A stretch of 64,000 nucleotides of DNA from the NCBI RefSeq assembly GCF_900094595.1, contig NZ_FMAD01000004.1, positions 372,001 to 436,000 of the forward strand, written 5' to 3'. The notes under the pieces were generated by a model. That model did not search any database, was not told the DNA's origin, and worked only from the letters and a program-made list of their open reading frames with translations. The stretch comes from Cupriavidus alkaliphilus (GTDB taxonomy: Bacteria; Pseudomonadota; Gammaproteobacteria; Burkholderiales; Burkholderiaceae). Positions 25,616-34,924 of this stretch are shown in pieces. Every line of letters starts with the position of its first letter. The first letter of the stretch is position 1. Both the position numbers and the translations under genes were made by a program.

Positions 25616-26788
25616 ATGCAAAACAACCTCATGCGCCGCATCTTCCCGCTGGCCGCCACCGCCGTGGCCGCGATGCTGGCCTCGGGCGCCGCGCTGGCGC
25701 AGGAAGTGGTCAAGATCGGCTACACCGGCCCGCTTTCCGGCGGCGCCGCGCTGTATGGCAAGAACGTGCTGTCGGGCGTGCAGATGGCCGTCGACGAGAT
25801 CAATGCCTCGGGCCTGGAGGTCAAGGGCAAGAAGGTCAAGCTGGAGGTGGTGGCGCTGGACGACAAATACTCGCCCGCCGAGGCCGCGATCAACGGGCGC
25901 CGCCTGGTGCAGCAGCACAAGACCCCGGCGGTGTTCGTGCCGCATTCGGGCGGCATCTTCGCGCTGCAGGCCTTCAACGAGCAGGAGAAATTCCTGGTGA
26001 TGGCCTACTCCAGCGTGCCGCGCATCACCGATGCCGGCAACAAGCTGACCATCCGCATCCCGCCGGCCTACACCGGTTATATCGAGCCGTTCATCAAGGC
26101 GCAGATGAAGCGCTACGGCAAGAACGTGGCGCTGGCGCCGGCCGACCACGACTACGCCAAGGCCTGGGTGCAGGCCTTCCTGCCGGCTTGGGAAGCCGCC
26201 GGCGGCAAGGTGGTGGCGAACAACCCGATGTCGTACACCAAGGCCACCGACTTCTACAGCGGCGTGTCGCGCGCCATCAGCGAGAAGCCGGACGTGATGT
26301 TCGTCGGCGGCCCGTCGGAGCCGACCGCGCTGGTGGTCAAGCAGGCGCGCGAACTGGGCTTCAAGGGCGGCTTTATCGTGATGGACCAGGCCAAGATGGA
26401 CGAGATGGCGCGCGTCACCAACGGCCTGGGCATGCTGGAGGGCTCGATCGGCGTGCTGCCGCTGGTCAACGACAGCCGTCCCGCCGCGCAGGCCTTCAAC
26501 GCCCGCTACAAGAAGCTGCACGACGGGCGCGATGCCACCACCGAGATGTCGCTGAACTACACCATGGTGTATGCGCTGGCCGGGGCAATGAAGCTGGCCG
26601 GCACCACCAGCGATGCGGCGGCGATCCGCGCGAAGATGCCGGATGCGGTCAAGGGCCTGGCCAAGGAAGTCAATCCCAACGAAGTCGACGGCATCGACGC
26701 CAAGGGCGGATCGATGGCCGACACCGTGGTCGGCTGGGTGCAGAACGGCAAGATCTCGCAGGTCCGCTTGTCGGAACTGGCGAAGTAA
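25616..26788 (+). CDS. ABC transporter substrate-binding protein (LivK/J type)
   Basis: This 390-residue periplasmic protein has a signal peptide (MRRIFPLAATAVAAMLASGA, cleaved after ALAQ) and the Peripla_BP_6-type fold with IGYTGPLSGGAALYGKN. It feeds the LivHMGF complex encoded just upstream. CAGGAGA lies before the ATG. A strong terminator follows, so this is the last gene. Ligand is unknown; the family covers amino acids, urea, amides and aromatic acids. Confidence 0.92.
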   Translation: MQNNLMRRIFPLAATAVAAMLASGAALAQEVVKIGYTGPLSGGAALYGKNVLSGVQMAVDEINASGLEVKGKKVKLEVVALDDKYSPAEAAINGRRLVQQHKTPAVFVPHSGGIFALQAFNEQEKFLVMAYSSVPRITDAGNKLTIRIPPAYTGYIEPFIKAQMKRYGKNVALAPADHDYAKAWVQAFLPAWEAAGGKVVANNPMSYTKATDFYSGVSRAISEKPDVMFVGGPSEPTALVVKQARELGFKGGFIVMDQAKMDEMARVTNGLGMLEGSIGVLPLVNDSRPAAQAFNARYKKLHDGRDATTEMSLNYTMVYALAGAMKLAGTTSDAAAIRAKMPDAVKGLAKEVNPNEVDGIDAKGGSMADTVVGWVQNGKISQVRLSELAK

Positions 26789-26823
26789 CGCGAGACAAGC
26801 TGCCGGCTCGGCACCGGCAGCAC

Positions 26824-26860
26824 AAACCCCGGCATGTCGCCAGGCATGCCGGGGTTTTTT
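26824..26860 (+). terminator. Rho-independent terminator of the ABC operon
   Basis: A 13-base perfect stem, AAACCCCGGCATG with CATGCCGGGGTTT, closes on TCGCCAGG and is followed by a run of T. It lies 35 bases after the binding-protein stop. Confidence 0.9.
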
Positions 26861-26881
26861 CATTGCGGCGGGCGGGCGTGA

Positions 26882-29632
26882 CTAGCGGCGATCGCCGTCG
26901 CGGCCCTGGCGCGCTTCCATCTGGCCACGCTCCTGCTGCGCGCGTTGCTGCTGTTGCATCTGCCGCTGCTGGTCCATTTGCTGGCGCTGGCGCTCCTGCA
27001 TCTGCCGTTGCTGCTCGTGCATCTGCCGTTGCTGCTGTTCGGCCTGGCGCTGCATGGCCTGCTGGCGCTGCTGCTCATGCATCGCCCGCTGCTGTTCCTG
27101 CATCGCGCGTTGCTGTTCCTGCATATGGCGCTGCTGCTGTTCGGCCTGCCGCTGCATGGCCTGCTGGCGTTGCTGCTCCTGCATGGCCCGTTGCTGCTCC
27201 TGCATATGGCGCTGCTGCTCGGCCTGGCGCTGCATGGCCTGCTGCCGTTGCTGCTCCTGCGCCGCGCGCTGCTGGTCCTGCATCTGCCGCTGCTGATCCG
27301 CTTGCCGCTGCATGGCTTGCTGGCGCTGCTGCTCCTGCGCCGCGCGCTGCTGGTCCTGCATCTGGCGCTGCTGATCCGCTTGCCGCTGCATGGCCTGCTG
27401 TCGTTGCTGCTCCTGCGCCGCACGCTGCTGGTCCTGCATCTGCCGCTGCTGCTGTTCGGCCTGGCGCTGCTGCCCTTCCTCCCTCTGCCGCTGCTGCTCG
27501 AAGCGCTGGCGCTGCATTTCCTGCGATTGCCGGGCCGGATCGGGGCGCTCCTGACCATCGGCCCACTGGCGGGGCGGCATGCCCTGCTGGCGCTGCTCGT
27601 CCAGTTGCCGTTGCTGCTCGCGCAGGGCACGCTGCTGCTCGAAGCGCTGGCGCTGCATTTCCTGCGATTGCCGCGCCGGGTCGGGGCGCTCCTGACCATC
27701 GGCCCACTGGCGGGGCGGCATGCCCTGCTGGCGCTGCTCGTCCAGTTGCCGTTGCTGCTCGCGCAGGGCACGTTGCTGCTCGATCTGCTGGCGCTGCTGC
27801 TCACGCTGCATGGCCTGTTGCTGCCGCTGGGCATCCCCTGGCACGCCCGGCTGCCCGGCAAAGCCGCGCGCCTCGTCGGGCCGGGTGCTCTGGCCCCGCC
27901 CAGGGCCGCGCCAGGGCTCGCCCCGAGGCTGGGCATCGTTGCGATCCGCGCGGCCGTCGCCGTCGGCATCGATACGCCCGGGGCGCGGCTGGACTGGAGC
28001 GTGGTCGCGCGATGCGATCGCGGCCTGGCTCATGCGCACGTCCGGCACCGGCCGTGCGTCGCGGCCGGGCCGGCGCTCGTTGCCGCCGCGCCAGGCCGGG
28101 CCGGCACCGGGCACGACCCCGCCCTCGCGCGCAAAGCGCCGGGCCAGGTCGTCCGTGGCCGGTCGCCCGGGCGGGCGCGCGGCGATGGCCTGGCGTTCGA
28201 AGCCGTGGCGGGCCTGCGGCGGCAGCGGGCGCGGCGGCGCCGCGCCTACCAGGCTGCCCTTGACCGGCGCCACCGGCGGCGCGCCGTGGGCCTCGCCCGC
28301 CGGCACGTTGCGCCATTCGGGGCGGTGCAGGCCGCGCGCGGGGCGTCCTTCGACAAAGTTGCGCGCCGGCATGCCGGTGATGGCGCCGGGCACGGTGCGG
28401 TTGACGTAAGGCGGCGGGCGGCGGTCGCCCATCACGAAGTTGTTGACCGTAACCCGGTTGATGCGGGCGACGTAAGTCGGGCTGGCGCGATAGACCGGCC
28501 GGTAGGCATCGCGCGGACCCAGCGGATACCAGGCCACGCCCGGTCCGCTGCCGACGCGCACGCTCCAGTTGGGCCCGGCGGCGCCGACAAAGGCCACCAG
28601 CGCCGGGGCATAGCACGGGCGCACGCGCGGCCCGGGAACCCAGCCCCAGCGCGAGCCCACATAGGCCCAGCGGCCATAGTGCGAGGGCGCGAAGCCCCAC
28701 GGCGCGTCGTCGATCCAGGTCCAGCCCCACGGCGCGATCCAGGCCCAGTGGCCGGTGCTGTACGGCACCCATCCCGCGCTGACCGCGCGCGGGAACCAGA
28801 TCGCGCCGTAGCCCGGGTCTTCCTGCCAGTCGCCATAGCCGTCCAGCGCGGCGTAGCCCGGCATCTCGCGCGGCACGTAGCGCGCCGACTGCGAAGCATC
28901 CTCGCGCGCGTCGCGCGCCGCGGTCCAGCGATCGAACCCGTCTTCGGCCACCGGGCCGCCGCCTGCATCGGCCAGGTCGGTGCCGGCAAAGCGCATGCGG
29001 TCGCCGCGCTGCAGTTCGATGGTGCGGCTGTCGCCATAGACCACCGCGCTGCCATGGCGCAGCGTGACGGTGGTGGTGCTGCCGTCGGGCGCCACGTCCA
29101 GGCGGTAGTCGCCGGGCTCGCGCGGCACGAAGGCCAGGTTCGGGGTATCGACCTCGACCGTCTGGCCCGGCGGCAACGCGCGCACGCGCACCTGCAGCGT
29201 GCCCTGCGTCAGCTTGACCTGCGTGGTGCTGTCGTCGAGGTTCAGGATGCTGGCCGCGGTGGCGCCGCCCATGCGCAGCGCCACCGTGCCGGCGTGCAGC
29301 TCGGCGCGTCCGCCGGGTTCCAGCCAGAGCCGGTCGCCGGTGGTGACCGGCCGGTTCAGCCCGGCCGCGGCCCAGGCGTCCGAGCCGGCGGGGGCAAAGC
29401 TGAGGTTGCCGTCGACCGCGGTCAGCGTGGCGATGCGCGAGGAAGGATCGGCCTGCTGCTGCGCGGCGTCGGCCACCGGGGCATCGAGGTAGGGTTCGCC
29501 CGGCGCGCCGGGCACCTGCGCCAGTGCAGCAGCCGCCACTGCAAGGCCGGCTGCGGCCGCCAGCGCAGTCAGCACCATGCGGCCGCCAGGGCGGCCCGTA
29601 AAGCGGCCAGCGGATTGGAAAGAATCAGACAT
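26882..29632 (-). CDS. FecR/DUF6600-type secreted protein with Gln-rich repeat tail
   Basis: This protein of about 916 residues starts with a signal sequence (VLTALAAAAGLAVAAAALAQ). A FecR-like beta domain follows (about residues 60-210; VTTGDRLWLEPGG). Next comes a Trp-rich DUF6600-like region (APWGWTWIDDAPWGF; HYGRWAYVGSRWGWVPG). The last 300 residues are almost pure Gln/Arg/Glu/Met, likely coiled coil, made of 26- and 47-residue tandem repeats. The start before SDSFQSAGR lacks a clear ribosome-binding site. A surface or periplasmic scaffold role is plausible, but function is unknown. Confidence 0.8.
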   Translation of the reverse strand: MSDSFQSAGRFTGRPGGRMVLTALAAAAGLAVAAAALAQVPGAPGEPYLDAPVADAAQQQADPSSRIATLTAVDGNLSFAPAGSDAWAAAGLNRPVTTGDRLWLEPGGRAELHAGTVALRMGGATAASILNLDDSTTQVKLTQGTLQVRVRALPPGQTVEVDTPNLAFVPREPGDYRLDVAPDGSTTTVTLRHGSAVVYGDSRTIELQRGDRMRFAGTDLADAGGGPVAEDGFDRWTAARDAREDASQSARYVPREMPGYAALDGYGDWQEDPGYGAIWFPRAVSAGWVPYSTGHWAWIAPWGWTWIDDAPWGFAPSHYGRWAYVGSRWGWVPGPRVRPCYAPALVAFVGAAGPNWSVRVGSGPGVAWYPLGPRDAYRPVYRASPTYVARINRVTVNNFVMGDRRPPPYVNRTVPGAITGMPARNFVEGRPARGLHRPEWRNVPAGEAHGAPPVAPVKGSLVGAAPPRPLPPQARHGFERQAIAARPPGRPATDDLARRFAREGGVVPGAGPAWRGGNERRPGRDARPVPDVRMSQAAIASRDHAPVQPRPGRIDADGDGRADRNDAQPRGEPWRGPGRGQSTRPDEARGFAGQPGVPGDAQRQQQAMQREQQRQQIEQQRALREQQRQLDEQRQQGMPPRQWADGQERPDPARQSQEMQRQRFEQQRALREQQRQLDEQRQQGMPPRQWADGQERPDPARQSQEMQRQRFEQQRQREEGQQRQAEQQQRQMQDQQRAAQEQQRQQAMQRQADQQRQMQDQQRAAQEQQRQQAMQRQADQQRQMQDQQRAAQEQQRQQAMQRQAEQQRHMQEQQRAMQEQQRQQAMQRQAEQQQRHMQEQQRAMQEQQRAMHEQQRQQAMQRQAEQQQRQMHEQQRQMQERQRQQMDQQRQMQQQQRAQQERGQMEARQGRDGDRR
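27231..27464 (-). repeat. Three 78-bp tandem repeats coding the Gln-rich tail
   Basis: Units begin at 27231, 27309 and 27387 with TGCATGGC and have a 78-base period, coding a 26-residue unit built around QQAMQRQADQQRQMQDQQR. Differences between units are few. More degenerate copies extend leftwards to about 26940. Copy number is likely to vary between strains. Confidence 0.85.
27494..27781 (-). repeat. 141-bp tandem duplication in the same gene
   Basis: Two nearly identical 141-base units encode a 47-residue block with GMPPRQWADGQERPDPARQS. They differ at only a handful of bases, and 141 is a multiple of three, so the frame is kept. The near identity points to a recent duplication. Confidence 0.85.
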
Positions 29633-29916
29633 GGAAGGGAGGAGCGGGACCCGACACGGGTCGGCGGGCAGGCCGGCCCACGCCGGCGGCCACCCTATTG
29701 TCACCATACATGGCCCCGGGGTGCGGCGGCGCGTTCGGCGCGGCACAGTTTGTAAGCTCGTATTTCGCCCGGCGCCGGCGCCGGGCGGCGCGGCCGGTGC
29801 GCGCGGCAGGCTGCGGGCGGGCCGGCGGGCGACGCCGCCGTGGCCACGGCGGACCAGCCGTCAAAGGTGGAAACAACTTCGGTGCGCCGGACAGGCTGGC
29901 CCGGGCCGGATGCCGC

Positions 29917-31272
29917 TTAGCGGCCGGATTGCTGGCGCAGCATCTCGGTCAGCCGCTCGGCCGGCATCGGGCGCCCGTACAGGTAGCCCTGCGCCTCATG
30001 GCAGCCGTTGGCGAGCAGGAAGTCGCGCTGTTCGGGGGTTTCCACGCCTTCGGCCACCACGCCGATGTGCAGGCTGGCGCCCACGTTGATCACCGAGCGC
30101 ACGATGGCCGCGTCGACCGGGTCTACGGTCACGTTGCGGATAAAGGACTGGTCGATCTTGAGCCGGTCCACCGGGAACGACTTCAGGAAACTGAGCGAGG
30201 CATAGCCCGTGCCGAAGTCATCGCAGGTCAGCGTGATGCCGTCGCGGCGCAGCGCCTGCAGCTGGTCCGAGACTTCGTCGCCCTGCTGCAGGGCGATGGT
30301 CTCGGTGATCTCGATCTCAAGGCAGTCAGGCGCCAGCTCCAGCGCCCGCAGCACGTGGCGGACCTCGGTCAGCAGCCGGCTTTCGGAGAGCTGGGCCGCG
30401 AACAGGTTGATCGCCACCCGCGGCGGCCGCGGAAACGCCAGCGCCCAGGCACGGGCCTGGGCGCACGCAGTCTGCAGCAGCCACATGCCGACATCGCTGG
30501 CGATGCTGCTGCCGGCCAGCGCGTCGATGAACGCGGCCGGCGACAGCAGCCCGCGGGTGGGATGGCGCCAGCGCATCAGGGCCTCGGCGCCATGGACCCG
30601 GCCGTCGCGCAGGTCGACCTGCGGCTGGTACAGCAGCTCGAACTGGCGCTGTGCGTAGGCCTCGTGCAGGGCCTGCACCAGCGACAGCCGCGTGGTCACG
30701 TCCGAGCGCATCTGCGGCTTGAAGAAACGGATGGTGCGGCCGCCGTCGTGCTTGGCCCGGGCCAGCGCCAGGCTGGCCGCCGCCAGCATGTCCGAGGCCT
30801 GTTCGCCGGCCGCGGGCGCGACGCACGCGCCGATGCTGGCCAGCACGTGATGGCGGCGCCCGGCATGCTCGTGGGGAGAGGACAGCATCGACAGGATCGC
30901 GGCGCTGACATGGCGCACCAGCGTGGGATCGGCAATGGACGGCAGCAGCACGCTGAATTCGTCGCTGCCGATGCGGCCGATGATGGCGTCGCGGGGCGAG
31001 GCATCGCGCAGGCGCCGGGCCACGCGCTGCAGAATGACGTCGCCTTCGGCATGGCCATGCATGTCGTTGAAGGCGCGGAAGTCGTCAATGCCGATCAGCA
31101 GCAATGCACAGCGTGGCACAGCCTCGCTATGCAGGCGTGCCTCCAGCCGTTCCAGAAAGCCCTGGCGATTGTCAACGCCGGTCAGCGGATCGAGATCCGA
31201 GCCTGGCGAGGCGCCAGCCGACTTCGCCCCCGACTTGGCCACCATCCCTGCCCCATCTGTGATTGTCGACAT
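29917..31272 (-). CDS. GGDEF-EAL protein, probable c-di-GMP phosphodiesterase
   Basis: This 451-residue protein lacks transmembrane segments. The GGDEF domain (about residues 25-185) carries GSDEF at 102-106 instead of GGDEF and no RxxD inhibition site, so cyclase activity is doubtful. The EAL domain (about 195-445) keeps EAL at 230-232, the DDFGTGYASLSFL loop and KIDQSFI, so it should cleave c-di-GMP. It is divergent from the wsp operon across 227 bases and would balance the c-di-GMP made by WspR. That link is inferred from position. Confidence 0.9.
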   Translation of the reverse strand: MSTITDGAGMVAKSGAKSAGASPGSDLDPLTGVDNRQGFLERLEARLHSEAVPRCALLLIGIDDFRAFNDMHGHAEGDVILQRVARRLRDASPRDAIIGRIGSDEFSVLLPSIADPTLVRHVSAAILSMLSSPHEHAGRRHHVLASIGACVAPAAGEQASDMLAAASLALARAKHDGGRTIRFFKPQMRSDVTTRLSLVQALHEAYAQRQFELLYQPQVDLRDGRVHGAEALMRWRHPTRGLLSPAAFIDALAGSSIASDVGMWLLQTACAQARAWALAFPRPPRVAINLFAAQLSESRLLTEVRHVLRALELAPDCLEIEITETIALQQGDEVSDQLQALRRDGITLTCDDFGTGYASLSFLKSFPVDRLKIDQSFIRNVTVDPVDAAIVRSVINVGASLHIGVVAEGVETPEQRDFLLANGCHEAQGYLYGRPMPAERLTEMLRQQSGR

Positions 31273-31499
31273 TGTTACCTGCTAGCAATTTAGCAAGTGT
31301 GACGAAAACTTGGAAAAAATCAAGCAGTTCCGATACACGCCAAAACCCCTAGGCGCCGGCGCAACGCCGGGCCTGCGCGGACCGTGCTGCGCGTTGAATC
31401 GGGCGGCCGCATACAGTACCCTACCGCGCATCGGCGCCCTGCCCCCCTTCAGTCTGGCCCGGGCCGCGCCCTGAACAAGAACATCACCGGGATCTCACC

Positions 31500-33116
31500 G
31501 TGAATGAATGGACCATCCGCACGCGCATCCTGGCAAGCTTTTCGCTGATCCTGCTGGTCATGGCACTGATGGGCGTGGTCGCCTATACCCGCCTGGTCGC
31601 GATCGAGCGCGAAACCGCGCTGATGCTGCACGACGCCCTGCCCGGCCTGAACTACAGCACCGGCATCCGCGGCATCTGGGGCGAGCGCTATGTGCTGGCC
31701 TGGCAGACCATCAACGCCACCGACCAGGCTGACCGCCAGCGCTTCCAGCAGCAAGCCAGCGAGGCGGTCGGCCGCCTCGACAAGCTGGAGCAGCAATACG
31801 AAACCACCATCACGCGCGCGGAAGACCGGACTGCGTTCCAGGCCTATCGCGACATGCGCGCCCGCTATGATCAGGCGACCCAGGTCCTGTCGGGCCAGGC
31901 CGAGTGGAACGGCGCCGCCGCCGCGACGGCGCTGCGCGGCGAGGCGCATGACCGCTGGCTCGACGCGCGCAAGGCGACCCAGCGCCTGGTCGACGACAAC
32001 AGCGCGGTCAGCGCGCGCGCCGCGCAGGGCATCGACGATGCCGTCAATGCCGCGAAGATCGGCATCGAAGCCGCGCTGATCGTGGCGGTGGCGGTGGCGC
32101 TGGTCTGCGGCTACCTGCTGCTGCGCGCGATCACGGTGCCGATGCAGTCGATCGTCGGCCTGCTGGCTGGCATCCGCGGCGGCGACCTGCGCCTGCGCAT
32201 GGCACTGCGCCGCAAGGACGAGTTCCAGGAAGTGGAGGAAGGCTTCAACCAGATGACCGGCGAGCTGACGTCGCTGGTGGGCCAGGCCCAGCGCACCGCG
32301 ATCCAGGTCACCACCTCGGTCAACGAGATCGCGGCCACGGCGCGCCAGCAGCAGGCCACCGCCACCGAAACCGCCGCCACCACCACGCAGATCGGCGCGA
32401 CCTCGCGCGAGATCTCGGCCACCGCGCGCGACCTGGTGCGCACCATCCACGAAGTCTCCAGCGCCGCCGAACAGGCCGCGACGCTGGCCGGTACCGGGCA
32501 GGTCGGGCTGTCGCGCATGGAAGGCACCATGCAGCATGTGATGGATGCCGCCGGCTCGGTCAACGCCAAGCTGACCACGCTCAACGAGAAGGCCGGCAAC
32601 ATCAACCAGGTGGTGACCACCATCGCCAAGGTGGCCGACCAGACCAACCTGTTGTCGCTGAACGCCGCGATCGAAGCCGAGAAGGCCGGTGAATACGGCC
32701 GCGGCTTTGCCGTGGTAGCCACCGAGATCCGCCGCCTGGCCGACCAGACAGCGGTGGCCACCTATGACATCGAGCAGATGGTGCGCGAGATCCAGTCGGC
32801 GGTGTCGGCCGGCGTGATGGGCATGGACAAGTTCTCGGAGGAAGTGCGCCGCGGCATGTCCGAAGTGACCCAGGTGGGCGACCAGCTGTCGCAGATCATC
32901 GCCCAGGTGCAGTCGCTCGCGCCGCGCGTGCTGATGGTCAATGAAGGCATGCAGGCCCAGGCCGGCGGTGCCGAGCAGATCAACCAGGCGCTGATGCAAC
33001 TGTCCGAGGCCGCGCAGCAGACCGTGGAATCGCTGCGCCAGTCGAGCCAGGCGATCGACGAGCTGACGCTGGTCGCCAACGACCTGCGCAGCGGCGTGTC
33101 GCGCTTCAAGGTCTAG
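31500..33116 (+). CDS. wspA: WspA methyl-accepting surface-sensing receptor
   Basis: This 538-residue receptor starts at GTG. It has a membrane segment at about residues 9-30, a periplasmic four-helix domain to about 185, a second membrane segment (AALIVAVAVALVCGYLLL), a HAMP domain to about 260 and a cytoplasmic signalling helix pair. The hairpin tip holds VADQTNLLSLNAAIEAE. In Pseudomonas WspA senses surface contact and drives the WspE kinase. It is the first gene of the operon with no RNA polymerase site clearly visible; a weak TTGAAT (31394) and TACCCT (31417) pair is possible. Gene order identifies the Wsp set. Confidence 0.93.
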   Translation: MNEWTIRTRILASFSLILLVMALMGVVAYTRLVAIERETALMLHDALPGLNYSTGIRGIWGERYVLAWQTINATDQADRQRFQQQASEAVGRLDKLEQQYETTITRAEDRTAFQAYRDMRARYDQATQVLSGQAEWNGAAAATALRGEAHDRWLDARKATQRLVDDNSAVSARAAQGIDDAVNAAKIGIEAALIVAVAVALVCGYLLLRAITVPMQSIVGLLAGIRGGDLRLRMALRRKDEFQEVEEGFNQMTGELTSLVGQAQRTAIQVTTSVNEIAATARQQQATATETAATTTQIGATSREISATARDLVRTIHEVSSAAEQAATLAGTGQVGLSRMEGTMQHVMDAAGSVNAKLTTLNEKAGNINQVVTTIAKVADQTNLLSLNAAIEAEKAGEYGRGFAVVATEIRRLADQTAVATYDIEQMVREIQSAVSAGVMGMDKFSEEVRRGMSEVTQVGDQLSQIIAQVQSLAPRVLMVNEGMQAQAGGAEQINQALMQLSEAAQQTVESLRQSSQAIDELTLVANDLRSGVSRFKV

Positions 33117-33155
33117 GCTGCCGGTTCCCGCACCGGGCCGTCGCGCGCCGCCGCC

Positions 33156-33632
33156 ATGAAACTCTTCCTGCTGTTCCGCCTTGGCGCCGACCACTACGCG
33201 CTCGATGCCACCGAGATCGCGGAAGTGCTGCCGCTGACGCGGCTGAAGCAGATTCCCGGCGCGCCGGCCTGGGTGGCCGGCCTGATGGAGCGGCGCGGCC
33301 AGCCGGTGCCGGTGATCGACCTGCCCGCGCTCGCCACCGGCGTGCCCGCGGCGCCGCGCACCAGCACGCGCACGGTGCTGGTCCATTACCGCCGCGCCGA
33401 AAGCGAACCGGCGCGGCTGCTCGGCCTGCGCCTGGAAGCGGCCACCCAGACCCTGCGCTGTCCGGCGGAATCGTTCGTCGACGCCGGCGTGGCTGGCGCC
33501 AGCCCGCGCTACCTTGGCCCGGTGCGGCATGACGCGCGCGGCCTGGTGCAATGGGTCAGGGTCGGCGCCCTGCTGCCGGACGAGGTCCACGCCATGCTGT
33601 TCGCCGACGCTGCCGGGGAGACCGCCGCGTGA
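33156..33632 (+). CDS. wspB: WspB CheW-like coupling protein
   Basis: This 158-residue protein is a single CheW domain (LFRLGADHYALDATEIAEVL) with the conserved PGAPAWVAGLMERRG block. It couples WspA to the WspE kinase. It begins 39 bases after wspA, and its stop overlaps the GTG start of wspC as GTGA. Confidence 0.9.
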   Translation: MKLFLLFRLGADHYALDATEIAEVLPLTRLKQIPGAPAWVAGLMERRGQPVPVIDLPALATGVPAAPRTSTRTVLVHYRRAESEPARLLGLRLEAATQTLRCPAESFVDAGVAGASPRYLGPVRHDARGLVQWVRVGALLPDEVHAMLFADAAGETAA

Positions 33633-34924
33633 GCACCGCCGCGCATATCGAAGCCTTGCTCAAGGCCCGCATCGGCCTGGACGCCGGCGCCATCGGCAGC
33701 GGCGCGGTGGCACGCGCCGTGCGCGAGCGCCAGCAGGCACGGCACGCGCCCGATACCGAGGCCTACTGGCAGCTGCTGCAGGGCACCGCCGACGAATTCC
33801 AGGCGCTGATCGAAGCCGTGGTGGTGCCCGAGACCTGGTTCTTCCGGCACCGCGAAGCCTTGCTGGCACTGGGCCGTTTTGCCGCCGAACGCGCCTTTGC
33901 CGACGGCAGGCGCACACTGCGGCTGCTCAGCCTGCCCTGCTCCACCGGCGAAGAGCCGTATTCGATCGCCATGGCGCTGCTCGATGCCGGCGTGCCGCCG
34001 GGGCGCTTCTATATTGACGCGGTCGACATCAGCGCGCGCGCACTCGCCCGCGCGCGCCAGGCGCAATACGGCGCCAATGCCTTCCGCAGCGCGCCGCTCG
34101 ACTTCCGCGACCGCTATTTCAGCGCCACGCCCATGGGTTACGTGCTGGACGCGCGCGTGCGCGCGCAGGTGCGGCTGCTGCAGGGCAACCTGGTCGAGCC
34201 CGGCCTGCTGGCGGGCGAGGCGCCCTATGACTTTGTGTTCTGCCGCAACCTGCTGATCTACTTCGACGCCGCCGGACAGCGGCAGGCGGTACAGACGCTG
34301 GTGCGCCTGACCATGGCCGACGGCCTGCTCTTCGTCGGGCCGGCCGAGGCGAGCGTGCTGAGCGCGCAGGGGCTGGAGCCGGTCGGTGTCCCGCTGACCT
34401 TTGCCTTCCGCAAGCCGGCGGCCGCAACGCAGCGTGCGCGGGCCCCGTCCCACCCGCCGGTCCACGCCACCCAGCCACCCCGCATGGCGGCGCCGCCGCG
34501 GCTGCCGCGCCCGCCCGCGACCATGCGTCCGCCGGCGCCGCGGGCATTTGCGCCGGCTGCACCGCCGCCCGCACCGCCCGCTGCCGATGCGCGCGCCGCA
34601 GAGCTGGCCGCCATCGCGGCGATGGCCGACCGCGGCGAGCTGGACGCCGCCACGGCTGCATGCGTGGCGCTGCTCGAGCGCGCCGCGCCGGATGCCGATG
34701 GCGCCGCGCTGGCCGATGCCTATGGCATGCTCGGCGTGCTGCACGACGCCGCCGGCCGTGTCGCCCAGGCGCATGCGGCCTACCGCAAGGCGCTCTACCT
34801 GGATCCTTCGCACCAGGAAAGCCTGTATCACCTGGCCGCGTTGCTCGACACCGAAGGCGACCACGACGGCGCCACCCGCTTGCGCCAGCGCGCGCAGCGC
34901 CACACCCGCAAGCACCATGGCTGA
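33629..34924 (+). CDS. wspC: WspC CheR-type methyltransferase with TPR tail
   Basis: This 431-residue protein methylates WspA glutamates. The CheR domain has VPETWFFRHREA, LSLPCSTGEEPYSIAMALLD for SAM binding, and FCRNLLIYF. A Pro/Ala-rich linker (PPAPRAFAPAAPPPAPP) leads to tetratricopeptide helices at the end (AYRKALYLDPSHQESLYHLA), as in Pseudomonas WspC. The start is GTG, overlapping the wspB stop, and the end overlaps wspD by 8 bases. Confidence 0.9.
   Translation: MSTAAHIEALLKARIGLDAGAIGSGAVARAVRERQQARHAPDTEAYWQLLQGTADEFQALIEAVVVPETWFFRHREALLALGRFAAERAFADGRRTLRLLSLPCSTGEEPYSIAMALLDAGVPPGRFYIDAVDISARALARARQAQYGANAFRSAPLDFRDRYFSATPMGYVLDARVRAQVRLLQGNLVEPGLLAGEAPYDFVFCRNLLIYFDAAGQRQAVQTLVRLTMADGLLFVGPAEASVLSAQGLEPVGVPLTFAFRKPAAATQRARAPSHPPVHATQPPRMAAPPRLPRPPATMRPPAPRAFAPAAPPPAPPAADARAAELAAIAAMADRGELDAATAACVALLERAAPDADGAALADAYGMLGVLHDAAGRVAQAHAAYRKALYLDPSHQESLYHLAALLDTEGDHDGATRLRQRAQRHTRKHHG

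Noticed and set aside
27231-27781. CRISPR-like array from regular repeats
   Set aside because: Repeats abut without unique spacers and keep a coding frame with a Gln-rich product.
26945-29755. Long plus-strand frame, Leu-rich, over the FecR-type gene
   Set aside because: The minus strand has a signal peptide, FecR and DUF6600 motifs. The Leu-rich reading is just the complement of the Gln repeats.
31449-33590. Very long open frame on the minus strand over wspA and wspB
   Set aside because: It is a shadow of high-GC coding DNA: the plus strand has clear receptor and CheW motifs, and the minus reading is His/Arg-rich without any domain.
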